Positions 12,886-17,690 of a stretch of 17,690 nt of DNA are shown piece by piece. Under the pieces are notes generated by a model, which saw only the letters and a program-made list of their open reading frames with translations, did no database searches and had not been told where the DNA came from. Made by a program: the position numbers and the translations under genes. The stretch covers positions 1 through 17,690 of the forward strand of contig JAIRSA010000050.1 of assembly GCA_031255695.1 (NCBI GenBank), written 5' to 3'. This DNA is from Eubacteriales Family XIII. Incertae Sedis bacterium (GTDB lineage: Bacteria > Bacillota > Clostridia > Peptostreptococcales > Anaerovoracaceae). The stretch's first letter is position 1. Each line of letters starts with the position of its first letter.

Positions 12886-14457
12886 ATGGAGACTAGGAAG
12901 ATCAAGATTTTTGACACTACATTGCGCGATGGGGAGCAGTCGCCCGGCTGCAGCATGAACCTCAAGGAGAAGATAGAGATGGCCAAACAGCTTGAACGCA
13001 TGCGCGTCGACGTGATCGAGGCCGGCTTCGCCATCTCATCCCAGGGCGACTTCGTATCGGTGAAGACCATCGCCGAGACCGTGAAGGACTGCACAGTCGC
13101 GAGCCTGGCACGTGCCTCCGAGAAGGACATCGACCGCGCCTGGGAGGCCGTCAAAGGGGCTGCCGACCCGCGCATCCACCTCTTCCTCGCCACATCGCCG
13201 CTTCACATGGAATACAAGCTGCATATGGCGCCCGACGATGTCTACGAAATGGCCGTCGCCATGACTGCGTACGCGGCAAAATACTGCCCCAACATCGAGT
13301 TCTCCGCAGAGGACGCCACGCGCAGCAACTGGAAGTTTCTGGCAAAAGTCATCGAGGGCGTCATCGCGGCGGGCGCGACCACCGTCAACCTGCCGGACAC
13401 CGTTGGCTACACCCTGCCGGACGAACATTATGCCTTCTTTATGCGCATGCGCGAGATGGCGCCTTCGCTCAACGATGTCACCATCTCCTCGCATTGCCAT
13501 AACGATCTGGGCCTCGGCGTCGCCAACAGCCTGGCGGCCATCAGGGCCGGCGTGAGCCAGGTCGAATGCACGGTGAACGGGATCGGCGAGCGGGCGGGCA
13601 ACGCGGCCATGGAGGAGATCGTCATGGGCCTATACACGCGGAAGGACTATTACCAGGCGGAGACGGGCATCGCCACATCCGAGATAGTCCGCTCGTCCAG
13701 CCTGCTGACGCGTATAACCGGCGTCAAGGTGCAGCCGAACAAGGCCATAGTCGGCGAGAACGCCTTCGCCCACGAGGCCGGCATCCATCAGCACGGCGTC
13801 ATGCAGAACCGCGCCACCTACGAGATAATGACGCCCGAATCCGTAGGCCTTAACAAGAACAACCTGGTGCTCGGCAAGCACTCCGGCAAGCACGCCTTCA
13901 AGGCCCGCGTCGCCTCCCTGGGCTACAGCCTGGACGATGCCGAGCTGGAAATGGCTTTTGAAAAATTCAAATCCCTTGCGGACAAGAAAAAAACCGTATA
14001 TGATAGAGATATTGAGGCCCTGGTCGCCAAGGAGGCCGTACAGGTCCCCAGGATCTACCGCCTCAACAGCTTCGTCATAAACAGCGGCAACACGATCACC
14101 TCGACGGCCGTGCTCAAGATGACCCACAACGACCGGACCATAGAGAAGGTGTCGCGCGGCGAGGGGCCGATAGACGCCGCCTTCAAGGCCATAGAGAAGA
14201 TCGTCGGGCGCGAGCTTGCGCTGGAGGATTACCAGCTCGGCTCCGTCACTGAGGGCGAGGACGCGCTGGGCGACGCCCTGGTGAAGATAAAGACCGCCGA
14301 CGGCGCCGTGTTCTCCGGGCGCGGGCTATCCACGGACGTGATAGAGGCGAGCATACACGCCTACGTAAACGCCGTCAACAAGATGATATACGCCGAAAAG
14401 GAAGGCATGTACAGCGACGCCGTGCTGGAAAAGCGGGCGGCAAAGCGCTCCCGCTGA
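12886..14457 (+). CDS. leuA: 2-isopropylmalate synthase
   Basis: A 523-residue enzyme that condenses acetyl-CoA with 2-oxoisovalerate, the committed step of leucine synthesis. The catalytic TIM barrel starts with FDTTLRDGEQSPG (9-21) and contains the metal-binding SHCHNDLGLG (H203, H205, N206) and ECTVNGIGERAGN. Then comes the linker with AGIHQHGV, and a C-terminal LeuA-dimer domain (about 380-505), which in this family binds leucine for feedback inhibition. The length is typical. I chose the ATG at 12886 because GAAGGAG (12871-12877) lies 8 nt upstream and the family N-terminus begins there; the open frame extends back to 12709, through the T-box terminator, and that part is not protein-like. 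It is the first gene of leuACDB and is controlled by the T-box. Confidence 0.96.
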   Translation: METRKIKIFDTTLRDGEQSPGCSMNLKEKIEMAKQLERMRVDVIEAGFAISSQGDFVSVKTIAETVKDCTVASLARASEKDIDRAWEAVKGAADPRIHLFLATSPLHMEYKLHMAPDDVYEMAVAMTAYAAKYCPNIEFSAEDATRSNWKFLAKVIEGVIAAGATTVNLPDTVGYTLPDEHYAFFMRMREMAPSLNDVTISSHCHNDLGLGVANSLAAIRAGVSQVECTVNGIGERAGNAAMEEIVMGLYTRKDYYQAETGIATSEIVRSSSLLTRITGVKVQPNKAIVGENAFAHEAGIHQHGVMQNRATYEIMTPESVGLNKNNLVLGKHSGKHAFKARVASLGYSLDDAELEMAFEKFKSLADKKKTVYDRDIEALVAKEAVQVPRIYRLNSFVINSGNTITSTAVLKMTHNDRTIEKVSRGEGPIDAAFKAIEKIVGRELALEDYQLGSVTEGEDALGDALVKIKTADGAVFSGRGLSTDVIEASIHAYVNAVNKMIYAEKEGMYSDAVLEKRAAKRSR

Positions 14458-14482
14458 TGCGGCGGGCGGGGTGATCCCAACC

Positions 14483-14534
14483 GGCGCAGGCCGGGGGCGC
14501 CGGGCGGCGAAGCCTCAACAGGCGCAGGCCGGGG
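14483..14534. repeat. Direct repeat downstream of leuA
   Basis: GGCGCAGGCCGGGG occurs at 14483-14496 and again, identical, at 14521-14534 (38 bp apart). They fill the 123-bp leuA-leuC gap before an AT-rich stretch with the leuC ribosome site. No terminator is evident, so transcription should continue into leuC. Confidence 0.5.
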
Positions 14535-14580
14535 CGGCCCCGCGCATAATTATATTACATGAGAGGAGAACGATACAGAC

Positions 14581-15858
14581 ATGGGCATGACAATGACTCA
14601 AAAGATCCTGGCCGCGCACGCCGGCATGGAAAGCGTCAAAGCCGGGCAGTTCATAGAAGCGGAGCTTGACATCGTGCTGGCGAACGACATCACCGGCCCC
14701 CCTGCTATAAAGGAGTTCGCGCGCATGGGCACGGGGAAGGTCTTCGACACCGACAAGGTCGTACTCGTCCCCGACCATTTCACGCCAAACAAGGACGTGA
14801 AATCGGCCGAGCAGTGCAAGATACTGCGCGAGTTCGCCTCGCGCCAGTCCATAAAACACTACTTCGAGGTAGGCCAGATGGGGATAGAGCACGCGCTGCT
14901 GCCGGAAAAAGGGCTCGTCGTGGCGGGCGACGCCGTTATCGGCGCCGACTCGCACACCTGCACCTACGGCGCCCTCGGCGCCTTCGCGACCGGCATAGGC
15001 TCCACCGACATGGCGGCCGGCATGGCCACCGGCCGGGCCTGGTTCAAGGTCCCCGCCGGCATAAAATTCAGCCTCATCGGGAAGCCCGGCCGCTGGGTGA
15101 GCGGCAAGGACGTGATCCTGCATATCATAGGCATGATAGGCGTCGACGGCGCATTGTACAAGTCCATGGAATTCATGGGCCCCGGCCTCGAATGGCTGTC
15201 GATGGACGACCGTTTCGCCATGGCCAACATGGCCATAGAGGCCGGCGCAAAGAACGGCATATTCGCCGTAGACGAAAAGACGACGGAATACATGCGCACG
15301 CACGCGTACAAGGGCGGCAGCTCATTCAAGCGCATACAGGCATTTGCGCCCGACAGCGGCGCACCCTACGAGCGGTCCTTCGAGATCGATCTCTCCAAGA
15401 TCCGCCCGACAGTGGCGTTCCCGCATCTCCCCGACAATACCCGCGCCATCGACGATGTGGGCGAGGTGCGCATCGACCAGGCAGTCATAGGCTCCTGCAC
15501 AAACGGCAGGATCAGCGACATGCGCGTGGCCGCTGAGATCCTGAAGGGCAGGAAGGTGGCGGACGGCGTCCGCTGCATCATATTCCCTGGGACGCAGAAT
15601 ATCATGCTCGAATGCGTCAGGCTCGGCTACGCCGAAATATTCATAGAGGCCGGGGCCGTGCTCTCCACCCCGACATGCGGGCCCTGCCTGGGCGGCCATA
15701 TGGGGATACTCGCCGCAGGCGAACGCGCCATATCGACGACGAACCGGAATTTCGTGGGCAGGATGGGCCATGTGGACTCCGAGGTCTATCTCGCGAGCCC
15801 CGCCGTCGCTGCGGCCTCCGCCGTAAAAGGCTATATCGCGGATCCAGGCAGCTTATAG
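14581..15858 (+). CDS. leuC: 3-isopropylmalate dehydratase, large subunit
   Basis: A 425-residue aconitase-family large subunit that, with LeuD, isomerises 2-isopropylmalate to 3-isopropylmalate. The [4Fe-4S] ligands are visible as C306 in GSCTNGR and C366/C369 in PTCGPCLGG. Other family motifs are PDHFTPNKD, GADSHTCTYGALGAFATG and NRNFVGRMGH. The length of about 420 matches the shorter archaeal/clostridial LeuC-HacA type rather than the 460-470-residue enterobacterial form. The ATG at 14581 follows AGGAG (14564-14568) with a rather long 12-nt spacer; the alternative ATGs further in would increase the gap, so I keep the first. It sits 123 bp after leuA without a terminator. Homoaconitase is a close relative, but the leuA/leuD/leuB context decides for LeuC. 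Confidence 0.95.
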   Translation: MGMTMTQKILAAHAGMESVKAGQFIEAELDIVLANDITGPPAIKEFARMGTGKVFDTDKVVLVPDHFTPNKDVKSAEQCKILREFASRQSIKHYFEVGQMGIEHALLPEKGLVVAGDAVIGADSHTCTYGALGAFATGIGSTDMAAGMATGRAWFKVPAGIKFSLIGKPGRWVSGKDVILHIIGMIGVDGALYKSMEFMGPGLEWLSMDDRFAMANMAIEAGAKNGIFAVDEKTTEYMRTHAYKGGSSFKRIQAFAPDSGAPYERSFEIDLSKIRPTVAFPHLPDNTRAIDDVGEVRIDQAVIGSCTNGRISDMRVAAEILKGRKVADGVRCIIFPGTQNIMLECVRLGYAEIFIEAGAVLSTPTCGPCLGGHMGILAAGERAISTTNRNFVGRMGHVDSEVYLASPAVAAASAVKGYIADPGSL

Positions 15859-15895
15859 CGCCGGCTGCGTATAAGTTCCGGTTGCTTATAGCGCC
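15851..15895. repeat. GCTTATAGCGCC repeat spanning the leuC stop
   Basis: GCTTATAGCGCC at 15851-15862 contains the TAG stop of leuC and is repeated exactly at 15884-15895, 33 bp downstream. The rest of the 193-bp gap to leuD contains a GC-rich stretch and then an AT-rich pocket (15959-16018). A weak TATAGT (16006-16011) there could be a -10 element, but I find no good -35, so I do not call an internal promoter. Confidence 0.5.
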
Positions 15896-16051
15896 AGCGG
15901 CTTTCCGCATGGCAGGGCGGTCGCGCCCCACGCTTCTGCGGCGCAGTCCAGGCTGCAACTAATGCTGCTTATGCTAAATTATGGAATTTTATGAAAGTTA
16001 TTTTTTATAGTAGTTTTTGTGGCGGCCGGATGGCCGCAATGGAGGCAATTT

Positions 16052-16543
16052 ATGGGAAAGGCCTTTAAATATGGCGACAATGTAGATACCGATGTCATAA
16101 TCCCTGCGCGCTACCTGGTCACTTCGGACCCCGAAGAGCTGGCCGCGCACTGCATGGAGGACATCGACAAGGACTTTGCCGGCACCGTGCGCCCTGGCGA
16201 CATCATAGTGGCTGGCAAGAATTTCGGCTGCGGCTCATCGCGCGAGCACGCGCCCCTAGCGATCAAGGGCGCCAAGGTCGCCTGCGTGATCGCCCCCACC
16301 TTCGCCAGGATATTCTACCGCAACGCATTCAATACGGGCATGCCCATCCTGGAGTCCGCAGAGGCGGCGGCCAGGATCCAGGCCGGCGACGAGGTGGAGG
16401 CCGATTTCGCCACGGGGCTCATCCGCAATATCACCAGGGGCGAGCAGTACCAGGCCGAGCCCTTCCCGCCGTTCATATCGCGGCTGATAGAGAGCGGCGG
16501 GCTGGCGGAATATGTAAGTTCGCAGAACGGGGGTGCCGAATGA
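16052..16543 (+). CDS. leuD: 3-isopropylmalate dehydratase, small subunit
   Basis: A 163-residue swivelling small subunit that pairs with LeuC. Visible motifs are YGDNVDTDVIIPARYL (7-22), the substrate-binding NFGCGSSREHAP (57-68) and FARIFYRNAFNTG. The length fits the short LeuD partner of the 420-residue LeuC class. The ATG at 16052 is preceded by GGAGG (16041-16045) with a 6-nt spacer; an in-frame GTG at 16019 has no such site and would add an unlikely N-terminus. The stop overlaps the leuB start by ATGA, so the two are probably translationally coupled. Confidence 0.95.
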   Translation: MGKAFKYGDNVDTDVIIPARYLVTSDPEELAAHCMEDIDKDFAGTVRPGDIIVAGKNFGCGSSREHAPLAIKGAKVACVIAPTFARIFYRNAFNTGMPILESAEAAARIQAGDEVEADFATGLIRNITRGEQYQAEPFPPFISRLIESGGLAEYVSSQNGGAE

Positions 16544-17643
16544 ATTTCAATATAGCGCTTATACGGGGCGACGGCATCGGCCCCGAAGTCACCGACGAGG
16601 CCGTGAATGTGCTCAACGCGGTGGGCAAGGCCTTCGGGCACAGCTTCACGTTCAGGCAGGCCTTGGCAGGCGGCGCGGCAATAGACGCACTGGGCGCCGC
16701 CCTGCCCCCTGAGACGCTTGCGGCATGCAGGGCCTCGGATTCCGTGCTGCTCGGCGCGGTGGGCGGGTGGAAATGGGATGTGCTGCCTGGCGATCAGCGC
16801 CCGGAGACGGCCCTGCTCGGCCTGCGCAAGGAACTGGGGCTTTACGCGAACATCCGCCCCGCCATCCTCTTCAGCGAGCTGGCAGGCGCCTGCCCGCTGC
16901 GCCCTGAGCTGATCGGTGGCGGGCTTGACATCGTCATCGTGAGGGAACTGACGGGCGGCATCTATTTCGGCGACAAGGGCACTGGGCAGGACGGCGCGGA
17001 AACCTACGCCTACGATGTAGAGCGCTACTCCGAATCCGAGGTGCGCCGCATCGGCATAAGCGCCTTCGAGATGGCCCGCAAGCGCGGCAAGCGGCTCACG
17101 AGCGTGGACAAGGCGAATGTGCTCGAAAGCTCCCGGCTATGGCGCCGCGTCATCACGGATCTGGGCGAGGGCTACCCCGATGTGGAACTCAGCCACATGT
17201 ACGTGGACAATGCGGCCATGCAGCTGGTGCGCTGCCCCAAGCAGTTCGATGTCATAGTCACCAGCAATATGTTCGGCGACATACTTTCCGACGAGGCCAG
17301 CATGATCACCGGCTCCATCGGCATGCTGCCCTCCGCCAGCCTCGCGGCCGGCAACTTCGGCATGTACGAGCCGATCCACGGCTCCGCCCCTGACATCGCA
17401 GGGCAGGGCAAGGCGAACCCCATCGCCTCCATCCTGTCCGCAGGCATGATGCTACGATATACATTCGGGCTTCTGGACGAGGCCGCCGCTGTCGAGCGGG
17501 CCGTCAAGGCCGTGCTTGCCCAGGGCTACAGGACGCCCGACATGGCCGGCGCCACGCCGGGCGGCGATATCACGGCCGTCGGCACTGCCGAAGCGGGCAG
17601 GCTGATCGCCGCCGCCGTGGCCGCGCAGGCCGGGCAGCCGTAA
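16540..17643 (+). CDS. leuB: 3-isopropylmalate dehydrogenase
   Basis: A 367-residue NAD-dependent enzyme that oxidises and decarboxylates 3-isopropylmalate to 2-oxoisocaproate. Motifs in order: IRGDGIGPEVTDEAV near the N-terminus, LLGAVGGWKWD, LRKELGLYANIRPA, RELTGGIYFG, SVDKANVLESSRLWR, the metal/NAD region SNMFGDILSDEASM, and YEPIHGSAPDIAGQGKANP. All are intact and the length is normal. The start overlaps leuD by four bases (ATGA). It is the last gene of the leu set seen here. The 47 bases that follow show no terminator, so the operon may continue beyond the window. Confidence 0.96.
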   Translation: MNFNIALIRGDGIGPEVTDEAVNVLNAVGKAFGHSFTFRQALAGGAAIDALGAALPPETLAACRASDSVLLGAVGGWKWDVLPGDQRPETALLGLRKELGLYANIRPAILFSELAGACPLRPELIGGGLDIVIVRELTGGIYFGDKGTGQDGAETYAYDVERYSESEVRRIGISAFEMARKRGKRLTSVDKANVLESSRLWRRVITDLGEGYPDVELSHMYVDNAAMQLVRCPKQFDVIVTSNMFGDILSDEASMITGSIGMLPSASLAAGNFGMYEPIHGSAPDIAGQGKANPIASILSAGMMLRYTFGLLDEAAAVERAVKAVLAQGYRTPDMAGATPGGDITAVGTAEAGRLIAAAVAAQAGQP

Positions 17644-17690
17644 GCCTCGGACGCAACAAGCCGCTTGGGCGCAGGGCCCCGGCCGGCACA

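Noticed and set aside
15959..16020. Definite internal promoter before leuD
   Set aside because: A TATAGT is present but no reasonable -35 lies 16-18 bp upstream, so it is kept only as a finding.

Overview
The window reads as a chromosomal segment of a GC-rich member of the Bacillota, most likely a clostridium-like lineage. The evidence is a leucine-type T-box leader, strong AGGAGG-type ribosome binding sites, TTGACA-type promoters in unusually AT-rich pockets, a copper-amine-oxidase-like stalk-domain exported protein and a surface protein with a bacterial Ig-like (Big_2) repeat. I cannot name a genus. There is no insertion sequence, prophage, CRISPR array, tRNA or rRNA that I can support.

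Layout: (1) 1-153, the 3' end of a plus-strand Ig-like surface protein, followed by a strong hairpin terminator. (2) 385-8029, six minus-strand genes. Read in transcription order they are a stalk-domain exported protein (7367-8029), threonine synthase thrC (5862-7340), a guanylate-kinase-like protein with an extra C-terminal domain (5028-5843), and a MacB-type tripartite exporter: ATPase (4147-4851), large FtsX-like permease (1664-4054) and membrane-fusion adaptor (385-1458). The only convincing minus-strand promoter I see is at 8138-8166, upstream of the stalk gene; the exporter genes may have another one that I cannot see. (3) 8493-12223, two tandem plus-strand paralogues of a radical SAM enzyme with a cobalamin-binding-type N-terminal domain. 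Each has its own closely related promoter, a long leader and a hairpin around its stop codon. (4) 12360-17643, a leucine biosynthesis operon: promoter, T-box leader with a CUC specifier, intrinsic terminator, then leuA, leuC, leuD and leuB. Together these genes give the complete route from 2-oxoisovalerate to 2-oxoisocaproate.

The parts least explained by standard annotation are the duplicated radical SAM transcription units with related structured leaders and a homogenised core, the C-terminal extension of the guanylate-kinase-like protein that resembles a ParB/sulfiredoxin-type motif, and a recurrent pattern of short GC-rich tandem repeats (periods about 20, 33, 51 and 67 bp) placed just downstream of stop codons in most intergenic gaps. 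No single locus here is a proven new system. The tandem radical SAM pair with its leaders is the best candidate for new biology.
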